Assembly: GCF_003311645.1 (NCBI RefSeq)
Contig: NZ_QEST01000014.1
Location: 233,193-297,192, forward strand
Direction: 5' to 3'
Source of the DNA: Streptomyces sp. PT12
GTDB lineage: Bacteria > Actinomycetota > Actinomycetes > Streptomycetales > Streptomycetaceae
DNA: 64,000 nucleotides
Part shown: piece by piece, positions 8,749 to 16,982 of the stretch
Layout of the letters: the number at the start of each line of letters is the position of its first letter
How positions within the stretch are numbered: position 1 is the stretch's first letter
The notes under the pieces: generated by a model
The model's database searches: none
What the model was told of the DNA's origin: nothing
What the model saw: the letters and a program-made list of their open reading frames with translations, nothing else
Translations under genes and position numbers: made by a program

Positions 8749-9918
8749 ATGACGACCCTTGACGCCCCCCGCCCCGTGCCGCGCCAGCTGCCGACACCCG
8801 AGGCCCGCGACCTGCTCGCCCTGGTGCGCGACCTGGTCAGGCGCGAGGTCCGCCCCCTCGCCGCCGCCGAGGAGGAGGCGGGCGTCTTCCCCCGCGACCT
8901 CTTCGCCCGGCTCTCCGCGGCCGGACTGCTGTCGCTGCCCTACCCCGAGGAGTACGGCGGGGGCGACCAGCCGTACGAGATCTACCTCCAGGTCCTGGAG
9001 GAGCTGGCCGCAGCGCGGCTCACCGTGGGCCTCGGCGTCAGCGTGCACACGCTCGCCTGCCACGCCCTGGCCGAGTTCGGGACCAAGGAGCAGCGCGCCG
9101 AGCACCTGCCCGCCATGCTCGGCGGCGGCCTGCTCGGCGCCTACTGCCTGTCCGAGCCAGGGTCGGGATCCGACGCCGCCTCGCTGCGCACGCGCGCCGA
9201 ACGGGACGGCGGCGACTGGGTCATCAGCGGCACCAAGGCGTGGATCACCCACGGCGGCATCGCCGACTTCTGCACCGTGCTGGCCCGCACCGGCGACGAC
9301 GGGCCCGACGGCATCACGGCGTTCCTGGTGCCGGGCGACGCCCCCGGGCTCGTGACCGCGGTCCCCGAGCGGAAGATGGGCATGGCCGGATCGCCCACCG
9401 CCCAGCTGCACTTCGACGGCGTGCGCGTCCCCGACGCGCGCCGCGTCGGCGAGGAGGGCCGCGGCTTTCGCGTCGCCATGGCCGCGCTCGACGGGGGCCG
9501 CCTCGGCATGGCGGCGTGCGCCGTCGGCGTGGCACAGGCGGCGCTCGACGAGGCGCTGGCGTTCACCGCGGGGCGCGAGCAGTTCGGCCGCCGCGTCGCC
9601 GACTTCCAGGGGCTTCGCTTCATGCTGGCCGACATGGCGACCCAGATCGAGGCGGGGCGCTCCCTCTACCTGGCCGCCGCCCGGCTGCGCGACGCGGGCA
9701 GGCCGTACTCCCAACAGGCCGCGATGGCCAAGCTGTTCTGCACGGATACCGCGATGCGGGTCACCATCGACGCGGTGCAGGCGCTCGGGGGCTACGGCTA
9801 CACGGCCGACTTCCCCGCCGAGCGGTATCTGAGGGAGGCGAAGGTCCTCCAGATCGTCGAGGGGACCAACCAGATCCAGCGGGCGGTCATCGCCCGCCAC
9901 CTGGTGGGCGCCTCGTAA
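8749..9918 (+). CDS. Acyl-CoA dehydrogenase
   Basis: A 389-residue FAD-dependent acyl-CoA dehydrogenase that introduces the alpha-beta double bond in fatty or branched acyl-CoA. Domains are in the usual order: N-terminal helices (1-125), the beta barrel with CLSEPGSGSDAASL and WITHGG, and the C-terminal helical FAD domain. The catalytic base lies in LQIVEGTNQIQR near residue 370, and the FAD contact in QALGGYGYTADFP. The start has a strong AGGGAGGAAG ribosome site; the longer frame from 8584 passes through unrelated sequence. Chain-length specificity is not readable, and no beta-oxidation partners are adjacent. Confidence 0.92.
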   Translation: MTTLDAPRPVPRQLPTPEARDLLALVRDLVRREVRPLAAAEEEAGVFPRDLFARLSAAGLLSLPYPEEYGGGDQPYEIYLQVLEELAAARLTVGLGVSVHTLACHALAEFGTKEQRAEHLPAMLGGGLLGAYCLSEPGSGSDAASLRTRAERDGGDWVISGTKAWITHGGIADFCTVLARTGDDGPDGITAFLVPGDAPGLVTAVPERKMGMAGSPTAQLHFDGVRVPDARRVGEEGRGFRVAMAALDGGRLGMAACAVGVAQAALDEALAFTAGREQFGRRVADFQGLRFMLADMATQIEAGRSLYLAAARLRDAGRPYSQQAAMAKLFCTDTAMRVTIDAVQALGGYGYTADFPAERYLREAKVLQIVEGTNQIQRAVIARHLVGAS

Positions 9919-9947
9919 CGGGCGGGTCTTGGCCGTGTTGGGCGGGC

Positions 9948-10337
9948 TCAGGCCGCCTGGCGCATCCCCGCGGAGGCCACCACGGCGTGCGAGAAGGGCT
10001 GGAGCCGCCAGTCCAGGCTCTCCGGCAGGGCCACGAGCGCCGTGGTGTCCCCACCGGAGGGCGCGTCGGGGGCCACGGCGGCCCCTTCGCCCGGCACGGC
10101 CAGCCCTGAGCCGGGGCACAGGGTCAGCCCGAACGGGTTCCACGGGGTCGGGCAGAGCGCGTGCTCCGGGATCTGCCCGCCCGAGCCGACGAGCGCGATC
10201 GGGCGCGCGCAGTCCGAGCACACGACCCTGACCGGGTCCGCGTCGCCCTCGTCGTCGGCGGGATCGGCGATCTCGATGTCGAACTCCGCGGCGAAGGCGT
10301 TGGGTTCGGCACGCTTGAGTGGCTTCGCAGTGCGCAT
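9948..10337 (-). CDS. Small conserved protein with CxxC-type cysteine motif
   Basis: A 129-residue soluble protein with no recognised enzyme motif. A central segment has CSDC, a later single Cys in EHALCPTPW and another in LTLCPGSG, spaced like a small zinc-binding knuckle. The N-terminus is charged (MRTAKPLKRAEPNAFAAEF) and the C-terminus ends in a hydrophobic SHAVVASAGMRQAA tail. Of two nearby ATGs, the second (10337) has AAGGGGG at good spacing; the first (10343) is too close. It converges on the acyl-CoA dehydrogenase gene. Function unknown; probably Streptomyces-conserved. Confidence 0.6.
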   Translation of the reverse strand: MRTAKPLKRAEPNAFAAEFDIEIADPADDEGDADPVRVVCSDCARPIALVGSGGQIPEHALCPTPWNPFGLTLCPGSGLAVPGEGAAVAPDAPSGGDTTALVALPESLDWRLQPFSHAVVASAGMRQAA

Positions 10338-10522
10338 GAGCATCCCCCTTGGACGGCACAAAGGCGTTGGCCACAGCAAGCAATGCCCGCGGCGATCAGC
10401 GAATAATCGTGAAGGGGAAACGGACGCGGACACGTGTTTGTGTCGTTCGTCACATAAGCATTGCCGGGGCGTGCGCTGTCCCCTCCGCGCCGGTGGGCGC
10501 GCCGTGGCGCCGCCGTTCCGGG

Positions 10523-10539
10523 TAGGTTACGGAGGCGTG
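10523..10539 (+). promoter_or_regulatory. Leaderless promoter of the Lrp gene
   Basis: TAGGTT at 10523-10528 is a good Streptomyces -10 hexamer and the GTG start codon follows eight bases later, about where transcription would begin. The only GGAGG nearby abuts the start codon with one-base spacing, too close to work, which favours leaderless translation. Confidence 0.5.
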
Positions 10540-10977
10540 GAGGAATTGGACCGGCGCATCGTGGAACTGCTCGTCACGGACGGGCGGATGAGCTACACCG
10601 ACCTGGGCAGGGCCACCGGCCTTTCCACGTCGGCGGTGCACCAGCGCGTACGCCGCCTCGAACAGCGCGGCATCATCAGGGGATACGCCGCGATCGTCGC
10701 GCCCGAGGCGGTGGGGCTGCCGTTGACCGCGTTCATCTCCGTCAAGCCGTTCGACCCCAGCGCCCCCGACGACATCGCCGACCGGCTCGCGGACGTTCCC
10801 GAGATCGAGGCATGCCACAGCGTGGCAGGGGACGAGAACTACATCCTCAAGGTCCGCGTCGCCACCCCCGCCGAGCTCGAGCACCTGCTCAGCCGCATCA
10901 GGAGCCTGGCCGGGGTCTCCACCCGCACCACCGTCGTGCTCTCCACGCCGTACGAGGCCAGGCCGCCCCGGATCTAA
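10537..10977 (+). CDS. Lrp/AsnC family transcriptional regulator
   Basis: A 146-residue Lrp/AsnC protein. Residues 1-55 form the helix-turn-helix (LDRRIVELLVTDGRMSYTDL, then TGLSTSAVHQRVRRLEQRG) and residues 65-140 the RAM/ACT effector domain with ACHSVAGDENYILKVRV, whose SVAG-D-Y pattern forms the amino-acid pocket. Lrp proteins assemble as octamers and sense amino acids. The start GTG at 10537 gives the family-typical N-terminus; the longer open frame from 10042 is antisense to another gene. It lies 30 bp before the amidohydrolase gene, which could be a target or simply a neighbour. Confidence 0.92.
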   Translation: MEELDRRIVELLVTDGRMSYTDLGRATGLSTSAVHQRVRRLEQRGIIRGYAAIVAPEAVGLPLTAFISVKPFDPSAPDDIADRLADVPEIEACHSVAGDENYILKVRVATPAELEHLLSRIRSLAGVSTRTTVVLSTPYEARPPRI

Positions 10978-11007
10978 GCGGCGGCGCGGGCGCGCCAGGA
11001 TGGGGCC

Positions 11008-12678
11008 ATGACCGCACGCACCACCCCCGGCGAACGAGCCCCGGACGAACGAGCCCCCGGCGAGCCGCCCCGCACCGTCCTGCTGCGCCGCGGCGAGGTC
11101 CACAGCCCCGCCGACCCGTTCGCCACCGCCATGGCCGTCACCGGCGACCGCGTCGCCTGGGTCGGCTCCGAGTCGGCTGCCGACGCGCTCGCCGCGTCGG
11201 CCGACGAGGTCGTCGACCTCGAAGGCGCCCTTGTCACCCCCGCGTTCACGGACGCGCATGTGCACATCACCGCAACGGGCCTTGCGCTGACGGGACTCGA
11301 CCTCGCGGGCGCCCGTTCGGCGGCCGACGCCCTCGCCCGCGTCGCCGCCCACACCGCGCCGCTCCCCGTCGGCGCCACCGTCATCGGGCACGGCTGGGAC
11401 ACCACCGAGTGGCCCGGGGCGCACCCGCCCACCCGGGCCGGGCTCGACGCCGCCGCGGGCGGCCGCCCCGTCTACCTCGCGCGCGTCGACGCCCACTCCG
11501 CGCTGGCCACCACGGCCCTGCTCGACCTCGTCCCCGGCGTCGCCGACCTGCCCGGATTCCACCCCGACGGGCCGCTCACGGGCGACGCCCACCACGCCGT
11601 CAGGCACGCGGCCGACGCCGCCCTCACCCCCGCCCAGCGGGCCGCCGCCCAGCGCGCCGCGCTCGCCCGCGCCGCCTCGCTCGGCATCGGCTCACTCCAC
11701 GAGTGCGCGGGGCCCGACATCTCAAGCGAGGACGACCTCACCGCGCTGCTCACGCTGGCCGCCGACGAGCCGGGCCCGCGCGTCTTCGGCTACTGGGGCG
11801 AACTCGTCACCACCGCGAAGGAGGCGCGGCGCGTTCGCGAGCTCGGCGCGGTCGGCGCCGGGGGCGACCTCTTCGTCGACGGCTCGCTCGGCTCCCGCAC
11901 CGCCCACCTGCACAGGCCCTACCTCGGCGGCGACGACACCGGCGTCGCCCACCTGAGCGCGGACGACGTCGCCGCGCACGTCGCCGCGTGCACCGAGGCC
12001 GGGCTCCAGGCCGGGTTCCACGCCATCGGCGACGCCGCGCTGACCGCCGTCACCGACGGCTTCGCCGCCGCGGCGCGACGGCTCGGCGCCGACCGCGTGC
12101 GCGCCCAGCGCCACCGCGTCGAACACGCCGAGCTGCTCGCCCCCAACACCATCGCCGCCTTCGCCGCCTTCGGCCTGACCGCGTCCGTGCAGCCCATGTT
12201 CGACGCCGCGTGGGGCGGCCCCGACGGCATGTACGCGCGGCGGCTCGGCGCCGAACGGGCCAGGGCGCTCAACCCGTTCGCCGCCCTCCTGCGCGCCGGC
12301 GTCCCGCTGGCCTTCGGCTCCGACGCGCCCGTCACCCCGCTCGGGCCCTGGGAGGCGCTGCGGGCGGCGGCGTTCCACCGCACCGCCGAGCACCGGGTCT
12401 CCGTGCGCGCCGCCTTCACCGCCCACACCCGCGGCGGCTGGCGCGCCGTAGGGCGCGACGATGCGGGCGCGCTCGTCCCCGGCGCCCCGGCCGACTACGC
12501 CGTGTGGCGCGCCGGGGCGCTGGTCGTCCAGGCGCCCGACGACCGCGTCGCCCGCTGGTCCACCGACCCTCGCTCGGGCACCCCAGGGCTGCCCGACCTC
12601 ACCCCTGGCGCCCCGCTCCCCACGTGCCTGCGCACGGTGGTCGCCGGTCGTACGGTGTACGACCGGCTGAACGAGTGA
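11008..12678 (+). CDS. Amidohydrolase family protein (YtcJ-like)
   Basis: A 556-residue metal-dependent hydrolase of the amidohydrolase 3 group. The first metal motif is FTDAHVHITATG near residue 90; further metal ligands are in FHAIGDAAL and HRVEHAELL, and the Asp in FGSDAPVTPLGPWEAL. Enzymes of this group hydrolyse amide or imine bonds in small molecules; the natural substrate here is unknown. The ATG at 11008 is preceded six bases upstream by CAGGAT, a passable -10, and no ribosome site is visible, so it may be leaderless. A hairpin terminator follows at 12746. Confidence 0.85.
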   Translation: MTARTTPGERAPDERAPGEPPRTVLLRRGEVHSPADPFATAMAVTGDRVAWVGSESAADALAASADEVVDLEGALVTPAFTDAHVHITATGLALTGLDLAGARSAADALARVAAHTAPLPVGATVIGHGWDTTEWPGAHPPTRAGLDAAAGGRPVYLARVDAHSALATTALLDLVPGVADLPGFHPDGPLTGDAHHAVRHAADAALTPAQRAAAQRAALARAASLGIGSLHECAGPDISSEDDLTALLTLAADEPGPRVFGYWGELVTTAKEARRVRELGAVGAGGDLFVDGSLGSRTAHLHRPYLGGDDTGVAHLSADDVAAHVAACTEAGLQAGFHAIGDAALTAVTDGFAAAARRLGADRVRAQRHRVEHAELLAPNTIAAFAAFGLTASVQPMFDAAWGGPDGMYARRLGAERARALNPFAALLRAGVPLAFGSDAPVTPLGPWEALRAAAFHRTAEHRVSVRAAFTAHTRGGWRAVGRDDAGALVPGAPADYAVWRAGALVVQAPDDRVARWSTDPRSGTPGLPDLTPGAPLPTCLRTVVAGRTVYDRLNE

Positions 12679-12745
12679 TTGCCCCGCGGGCCATACCGCC
12701 GAACGATGTGCGCTCAGCCTGTCGAACGAGCGGCCCCGCGCGGCA

Positions 12746-12780
12746 CTGACCTGGTCTTTTGGCGGAAAGAGGCAGGTCAG
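12746..12780. terminator. Hairpin terminator after the amidohydrolase gene
   Basis: CTGACCTG (12746-12753) pairs perfectly with CAGGTCAG (12773-12780), and inside it TCTTT (12755-12759) pairs with AAAGA (12766-12770) around a TGGCGG loop. There is no T-tract, as is common for Streptomyces terminators. It separates the amidohydrolase from the promoter at 12788. Confidence 0.75.
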
Positions 12781-12787
12781 ACAACTG

Positions 12788-12818
12788 TTGACAGCCGCCC
12801 GCCGTCGAAGGGTAGGTT
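12788..12818 (+). promoter_or_regulatory. Consensus HrdB-type promoter ahead of the structured leader
   Basis: A perfect TTGACA at 12788-12793 and TAGGTT at 12813-12818 are separated by 19 bp. This is the best vegetative promoter match I noticed in the window. Transcription should begin near 12824-12826, about 335 nt before the lnt start codon. Confidence 0.65.
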
Positions 12819-12819
12819 C

Positions 12820-13080
12820 GGCCGGGTCCACCACAGGACGTCCGGCCGGCGCTCCTCCGCGCAGTCGTCGAACGCCACTGGGCCAGAGGGCGGGGTGCCA
12901 CGACCCCGGCATTCCGCCAGCGGGAGCCAGGTCCAGTGGCCTGCGGCACGGGGGCGGAAGCATCGCCCGGTCGGCGGGTGCGACCCGGGGCGGGGCCCGG
13001 ACGCTCAGTAGACAACGGCTTCGGTCGACCCGCAGCCAGCGGGTCCCGGGTCGGACCGAAGGGCTCCGGGTCCCGATCCG
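12820..13080 (+). ncRNA. Candidate structured RNA or long leader upstream of lnt
   Basis: None of the frames here reads like a protein, but many exact helices can be drawn. GGCCGG-GTCC pairs with GGAC-gt-CCGGCC (12820-12847). GCCACTGG (12874-12881) pairs with CCAGTGGC (12933-12940), enclosing hairpin CGGGGT/ACCCCG (12891-12908). GGGCG/CGCCC and CGGGT/ACCCG (12975-12987) follow. Finally CTTCGGTC-GACCCGC (13019-13033) pairs with GCGGGTC and GACCGAAG (13039-13061), a 15-bp stem with one eight-base bulge. It begins at the predicted transcript start. It does not resemble RNase P RNA, tmRNA, SRP or 6S RNA as I know them. High GC inflates chance pairing, so confidence is moderate. The gap 12679-13159 holds only this, the promoter and the terminator. 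Confidence 0.5.
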
Positions 13081-13159
13081 CAGCCCCCGCGTCGCCGCTC
13101 CGCGCCCGCCACGAGGTACGGTCGTTCATCATCGCCCGCTCAGCAGAGAGGCCACGACC

Positions 13160-14935
13160 GTGCCATCGGGCCCCGAGACGACCACGGCAAGCGACACCGA
13201 TGACGTGCGCCCTGGCGAGCCCACACCGGACGCCGCCCCGGTGACCGAGGTGCCCGCCGCGGCGCCCCTGCCCCCTGCCGAGCCCGCCCCCGCCGAGCCC
13301 GCCCTTGCCGAGCCCGCCCGGGCCGCCCGCCGCCCTGGCCGCCTGCGCAGGACCGCCGCGGCCGCCCGCGCGACCTGGCCGCGGGCCCTGGCCGCCGCGG
13401 TCGCGGGCCTCGCGCTCGCCGTCGCGTTCCCTCCTTACGACATCTGGCCGCTCTCCCTCGTCGCGGTCGCGGTGCTCTCGGTCCTCACCCACGGCGTAAC
13501 GGCCAAGCGGGGCGCGTGGTTCGGCTTCGCGCTCGGGCTGCCGTTCTTCGTCGTCCTGCTCAAGTGGCTCCATGTCATCGGCTGGGACGCGGTCGTCGGC
13601 CTCTCGCTGGTCGAGGCGCTGTTCTTCGTGCCGATGGGCGCCGGGCTCGCCGTCACCTCCCGGCTGCCTGCCGCCCCGCTGTGGGCCGCGTGCCTGTGGG
13701 TCGCCCAGGAGTGGGCCAGGGACCGGGTGCCGTTCGGCGGGTTCCCCTGGGGCCGCCTCGCGTTCGCCAACACCGACACCCCCTACACGCCGCTCGCCGC
13801 GCTCGGCGGGGCGCCGCTCGTCACGTTCGCCGTCGCGCTGACCGGCGCGCTGCTGGCCTGGGCCGCGCTGCGGCTGTGGCCGCTCCTGCGCGCTCGGCCC
13901 GTGGCGCTGCCCCGCGCCGTCGCCGCGCCGCTGGCCGGGGCCCTCGGCCTGGCCGCCGCGGTCACCGCCGCCGGGTACGCCGTCCCGGTGCGCACCGACG
14001 CGGACGACACGGTCTCCATCGCGGTCGTGCAGGGCAACGTGCAGCAGGCGGGCATGGACTTCCTCGGCCGCCCGATGATGATCCTCAACAACCACGTCGA
14101 GGCGACCCTCGAGCTCGCCGACGACATCGACGCGGGCCGCGCCGAGCGCCCCGACCTGGTGATCTGGCCGGAGAACGCCTCGGACCTCGACCCCTACACC
14201 GAGCCCGAGGCCTACGCGGTCATCGACAGGGCGGCCAAGGCGGTCGGCGTCCCCATCCTGGTCGGCGCCCTCGTGGACCACCCCACCAGGGAGGGCTACG
14301 TCGAGAACCAGGGCATCGTCTGGGACCCCGAGACCGGCCCTGGCGACTCGTACACCAAGCAGCACCCCGTGCCGTTCGGCGAGTACGTCCCGTTCCGCGA
14401 GCAGCTGAGCACGGTCATCACCCGGCTCGAACGCGTCCCGCGCGACTTCTACCCCGGCGAGGAGAGCGGTGTCCTCGACGTGGGCCCGGCCAGGCTCGGC
14501 GACGTCATCTGCTTCGAGGTGGCCTACGACGGCATCGTCCGCGACACCGTCAACGACGGCGCCCGCGCCCTGGTCGTGCAGACCAACAACGCCACCTACG
14601 GGCGCACTGGGCAGCCCGAGCAGCAGCTGGCGATGTCCAAGCTGCGCGCCGTGGAGCACGGGCGGGCCGTCGTCACCGCCGCGACCAGCGGCATCAGCGC
14701 CATTGTGGCGCCCGACGGGACGATCGAGCAGCGCACCGAGGAGTTCACCCAGGACGTGCTGACCGCCGAGCTGCCGCTGCGCGACGACAGGACGCTCTCC
14801 GACCGGCTCGGCGCCGCACCCGAGTGGGCGCTGGCCGCCCTCGGCCTGCTGGCCTGGGCGGGCGTCGGGCTCAGGGACCGCGTCAGGCGGAGGGCGGCGG
14901 TCAGTCCCGCGGGCCGGAGCGAGGAGGCCGGGTGA
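13160..14935 (+). CDS. lnt: Apolipoprotein N-acyltransferase
   Basis: Lnt adds the third acyl chain to the N-terminal cysteine of lipoproteins at the outer face of the membrane. The 591-residue protein starts with an unusual 60-residue Pro/Ala/Glu-rich cytoplasmic extension, then has six or seven membrane helices (about 75-270), then a carbon-nitrogen hydrolase domain. Its catalytic triad is visible as Glu in IWPENASDLD, Lys in SYTKQHPVPFGEYVPF and Cys in GDVICFEVAYD; the RVPFGGFPWGRLAF loop is typical. The GTG at 13160 has GAGAGG upstream; the longer frame from 12788 crosses the structured RNA. The stop overlaps ppm. In mycobacteria the two are one fused protein. Confidence 0.92.
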   Translation: MPSGPETTTASDTDDVRPGEPTPDAAPVTEVPAAAPLPPAEPAPAEPALAEPARAARRPGRLRRTAAAARATWPRALAAAVAGLALAVAFPPYDIWPLSLVAVAVLSVLTHGVTAKRGAWFGFALGLPFFVVLLKWLHVIGWDAVVGLSLVEALFFVPMGAGLAVTSRLPAAPLWAACLWVAQEWARDRVPFGGFPWGRLAFANTDTPYTPLAALGGAPLVTFAVALTGALLAWAALRLWPLLRARPVALPRAVAAPLAGALGLAAAVTAAGYAVPVRTDADDTVSIAVVQGNVQQAGMDFLGRPMMILNNHVEATLELADDIDAGRAERPDLVIWPENASDLDPYTEPEAYAVIDRAAKAVGVPILVGALVDHPTREGYVENQGIVWDPETGPGDSYTKQHPVPFGEYVPFREQLSTVITRLERVPRDFYPGEESGVLDVGPARLGDVICFEVAYDGIVRDTVNDGARALVVQTNNATYGRTGQPEQQLAMSKLRAVEHGRAVVTAATSGISAIVAPDGTIEQRTEEFTQDVLTAELPLRDDRTLSDRLGAAPEWALAALGLLAWAGVGLRDRVRRRAAVSPAGRSEEAG

Positions 14936-15699
14936 GCCGGGCGACGCGGCCCGAGCGCCGCCCGCTCGGCCAGGGCCTGGTGATCATCCCCACCTACAAC
15001 GAGGCCGACAACATCGCCCCGCTCATCAAGCGGCTGCGCCTCGCCGTCCCCGCCTGCGACATCCTGGTCGCCGACGACAACAGCCCCGACGGCACCGGCA
15101 AGATCGCCGACGAGATCGCCGATGCCGACGCCCAGGTGCACGTGCTGCACCGCGCGGGCAAGGAGGGCCTGGGCGCCGCCTATGTGGCGGGCTTCCACTG
15201 GGGCCTCGAACGCGGCTACGACGTGCTGATCGAGATGGACGGCGACGGCTCGCACCGCCCCGAGGACCTGCCCAGGCTGCTGACCGCCCTGCGCGACGCC
15301 GACCTGGTGCTCGGCTCCCGCTGGATCCCCGGCGGCCGCATCGTCAACTGGCCCAGGTACCGCGAGCTGATCTCCCGCGGCGGCAGCGCCTACTCCAGGC
15401 TGGTGCTCGGGATGCCGGTCCGCGACGTCACCGGCGGGTTCAGGGCGTTCCGCGGGCATGTCCTCGCGGGCATGGAGCTGGGCGACGTGGTCTCCCAGGG
15501 GTACTGCTTCCAGGTGGACCTGCTGCACCGCACCCTCGCGGCCGGGCACCGGGTGGCCGAGGTGCCGATCACGTTCGTGGAGCGCGAGCACGGCGACAGC
15601 AAGATGAACCGCGACATCGTCGTGGAGGCGCTGTGGCGGGTGACCGCGTGGGGACTCGCCGCCCGGTTCGGGAAATCCGGCCGCTCCAGGCACACTTGA
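14932..15699 (+). CDS. ppm: Polyprenol monophosphomannose synthase
   Basis: A GT2-family glycosyltransferase of 255 residues that transfers mannose from GDP-mannose to polyprenyl phosphate on the cytoplasmic side; the product feeds protein O-mannosylation and, in relatives, lipoglycan synthesis. Signature motifs are VIIPTYNEADNI, VADDNSPDGTG, the metal DxD in IEMDGDGSHRPEDL and LGSRWIPGGRIVNWPR. It is soluble and lacks the membrane domain of some DPM synthases, consistent with Lnt supplying the anchor, as in Mycobacterium. GTG start overlaps the lnt stop (GTGA), so expression is coupled. Confidence 0.93.
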   Translation: MSRATRPERRPLGQGLVIIPTYNEADNIAPLIKRLRLAVPACDILVADDNSPDGTGKIADEIADADAQVHVLHRAGKEGLGAAYVAGFHWGLERGYDVLIEMDGDGSHRPEDLPRLLTALRDADLVLGSRWIPGGRIVNWPRYRELISRGGSAYSRLVLGMPVRDVTGGFRAFRGHVLAGMELGDVVSQGYCFQVDLLHRTLAAGHRVAEVPITFVEREHGDSKMNRDIVVEALWRVTAWGLAARFGKSGRSRHT

Positions 15700-15702
15700 T
15701 CC

Positions 15703-16317
15703 ATGACGACCGGGCAACCGACCCCCTACCGCAGACGCAGGCCGAGGCGGGGGACGCGCGCGCTGCTGCCGCTGGTGCTCGCGGCCTGGGCGCTGCTTGA
15801 GATCTGGCTCTATCTGGTGGTCGGCGACGCGACCAACGGGTGGCTCGTGCTGCTGCTCCTGGTGGCGGCGTTCCTGCTGGGAGCCCTCGTCATCAAGCAG
15901 GCGGGGCGCCGCGCCTGGCGGCGCCTCGCCCAGACCCTGAACACCGGCACCCCACCGGGCGACGACCGCGCCACCCGCGGCGGGAACGGCCTGGCGATGC
16001 TCGGCGGGCTCCTGCTGATGGCGCCTGGCCTGATCTCCGACACGCTCGGGCTGCTGTGTGTCTTCCCGCCCACGGCCGCGCTGATCCGCGGCGCCGGGCT
16101 GCGCTATCTGAGGCGGGGCGCGGGTCCCGTGGGGGTGGCGTTCGAGGAAGCAAGGGCCGCGCGGGACCAGGCGCGGATGCGGCGCCCCGACGGCAAGGTC
16201 GTGCCGGGCGAGGTCATCCGCGAGGACGACGACGCGCACGGCGAGGGCCGCGGGGACCGCGGCGAGGGGGAGCCAGGGGACGGGGAGCCGGGGGGCGCGC
16301 CCCCTGAGCGACGCTGA
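15703..16317 (+). CDS. fxsA: FxsA family membrane protein
   Basis: A 204-residue membrane protein with the FxsA core: two N-terminal helices (LLPLVLAAWALLEIWLYLVV and the following segment), a cytoplasmic stretch with KQAGRRAWRRL, then GGLLLMAPGLISDTLGLLCV with the family Pro-Gly-Ile-Asp/Ser-Asp pattern. The C-terminal 50 residues are a charged Asp/Glu/Gly tail. E. coli FxsA reduces phage T7 exclusion by F plasmids; the actinobacterial role is unknown. It starts three bases after ppm ends, so it belongs to the lnt-ppm transcript, and it is followed by two terminator hairpins. Confidence 0.88.
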   Translation: MTTGQPTPYRRRRPRRGTRALLPLVLAAWALLEIWLYLVVGDATNGWLVLLLLVAAFLLGALVIKQAGRRAWRRLAQTLNTGTPPGDDRATRGGNGLAMLGGLLLMAPGLISDTLGLLCVFPPTAALIRGAGLRYLRRGAGPVGVAFEEARAARDQARMRRPDGKVVPGEVIREDDDAHGEGRGDRGEGEPGDGEPGGAPPERR

Positions 16318-16319
16318 GG

Positions 16320-16356
16320 CCCCCGCGCGCCGGTGGCGTTCCGGCGTGCGCGGGGG
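16320..16356. terminator. GC-rich hairpin after fxsA
   Basis: CCCCCGCG pairs with CGCGGGGG and CGCCGG with CCGGCG around a TGGCGTT loop, giving a 14-bp stem with a two-base bulge just past the fxsA stop. It acts most plausibly for fxsA. Confidence 0.8.
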
Positions 16357-16379
16357 CGCGGGTGTGCGGGCATACAAAC

Positions 16380-16409
16380 GGGCTGGGTCACTTACGGGTG
16401 ACCCAGCCC
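16380..16409. terminator. 12-bp perfect hairpin between fxsA and rbpA
   Basis: GGGCTGGGTCAC (16380-16391) and GTGACCCAGCCC (16398-16409) form a perfect stem around a six-base loop. On the minus strand it is followed by GTTTGTATG, a modest T-rich run, so it should end the rbpA transcript as well as back up fxsA termination. Confidence 0.88.
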
Positions 16410-16437
16410 TCGCTGTCGGGACGCCTGAGTCGGCGTC

Positions 16438-16812
16438 CTAAGCCGTCTTGCGGCTGTCCCGGGGGTGCACCGCGATGTTCATCGCTCCGGAACGCAACAC
16501 CGCCAGCCGCTCGGCCAGCACCTCCTCCAGCTCCTCGCGGGTACGGCGCTCCATCAGCATGTCCCAATGCGTCCGGGCGGGCTTGCCCTTCTTCTCCTCG
16601 GGCCCCTCGCCGTCCACCAGCAGGGCTTGGGCGCCGCATACCTTGCATTCCCACTCCGGCGGGATCTCGGCCTCCACCGAGAACGGCATCTCGAACCGAT
16701 GGCCGTTCTGGCATGCGTACTCCACCGCCTGACGCGGCGCGAGGTCAATGCCGCGGTCCGTCTCGTAGCTGGTCACCACGAGCCGCGTGCCGCGTAGAGC
16801 TCGCTCACTCAT
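16438..16812 (-). CDS. rbpA: RNA polymerase-binding protein RbpA
   Basis: RbpA binds RNA polymerase and the principal sigma factor, helps open-complex formation and affects rifampicin tolerance. The 124-residue protein has the family start MSERALRGTRLV, a zinc-ribbon core with Cys/His ligands around YACQNGH and WECKVCG (residues 32-62), a basic linker, and the sigma-interaction helix HWDMLMERRTREELEEVL. ATG at 16812. A sigma-R promoter lies 63-88 bp upstream, agreeing with rbpA being a known disulfide-stress target in S. coelicolor. The fxsA-rbpA neighbourhood matches what I recall of the S. coelicolor chromosome. Confidence 0.97.
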   Translation of the reverse strand: MSERALRGTRLVVTSYETDRGIDLAPRQAVEYACQNGHRFEMPFSVEAEIPPEWECKVCGAQALLVDGEGPEEKKGKPARTHWDMLMERRTREELEEVLAERLAVLRSGAMNIAVHPRDSRKTA

Positions 16813-16874
16813 GAATCGTGCCTCCCGGGCTGGTCGCCCACAGGACAGGTGTCGCTGTCATCATCACTCCGGTC

Positions 16875-16900
16875 AACGTCCGGTCGGCGGTGAAGATTCC
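16875..16900 (-). promoter_or_regulatory. Sigma-R (SigR) promoter of rbpA
   Basis: On the minus strand GGAAT (16900-16896) and GTT (16877-16875) are separated by exactly 18 bases, matching the SigR consensus GGAAT-N18/19-GTT. The predicted transcript start is near 16868, giving a leader of about 55 nt. Thiol-oxidation control of rbpA is established in S. coelicolor. Confidence 0.82.
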
Positions 16901-16964
16901 CGTTTACAGGTATGCGTCGCCCGTCGTACCGCCCCTTCTCGTACCCACCGGCGTCCGGTTTGTC

Positions 16965-16982
16965 ACATCTGGCAGGAGATGT
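16965..16982. terminator. Short hairpin at the end of yczE
   Basis: ACATCT (16965-16970) pairs with AGATGT (16977-16982) around GGCAGG, overlapping the yczE stop codon. Six base pairs and no T-run, so a weak call. Confidence 0.35.

Noticed and set aside
12788-13159. N-terminal extension of Lnt starting at 12788
   Set aside because: Sequence is low-quality Arg/Gly/Pro-rich and coincides with the helices of the structured leader; GTG 13160 has a ribosome site and normal protein after it.
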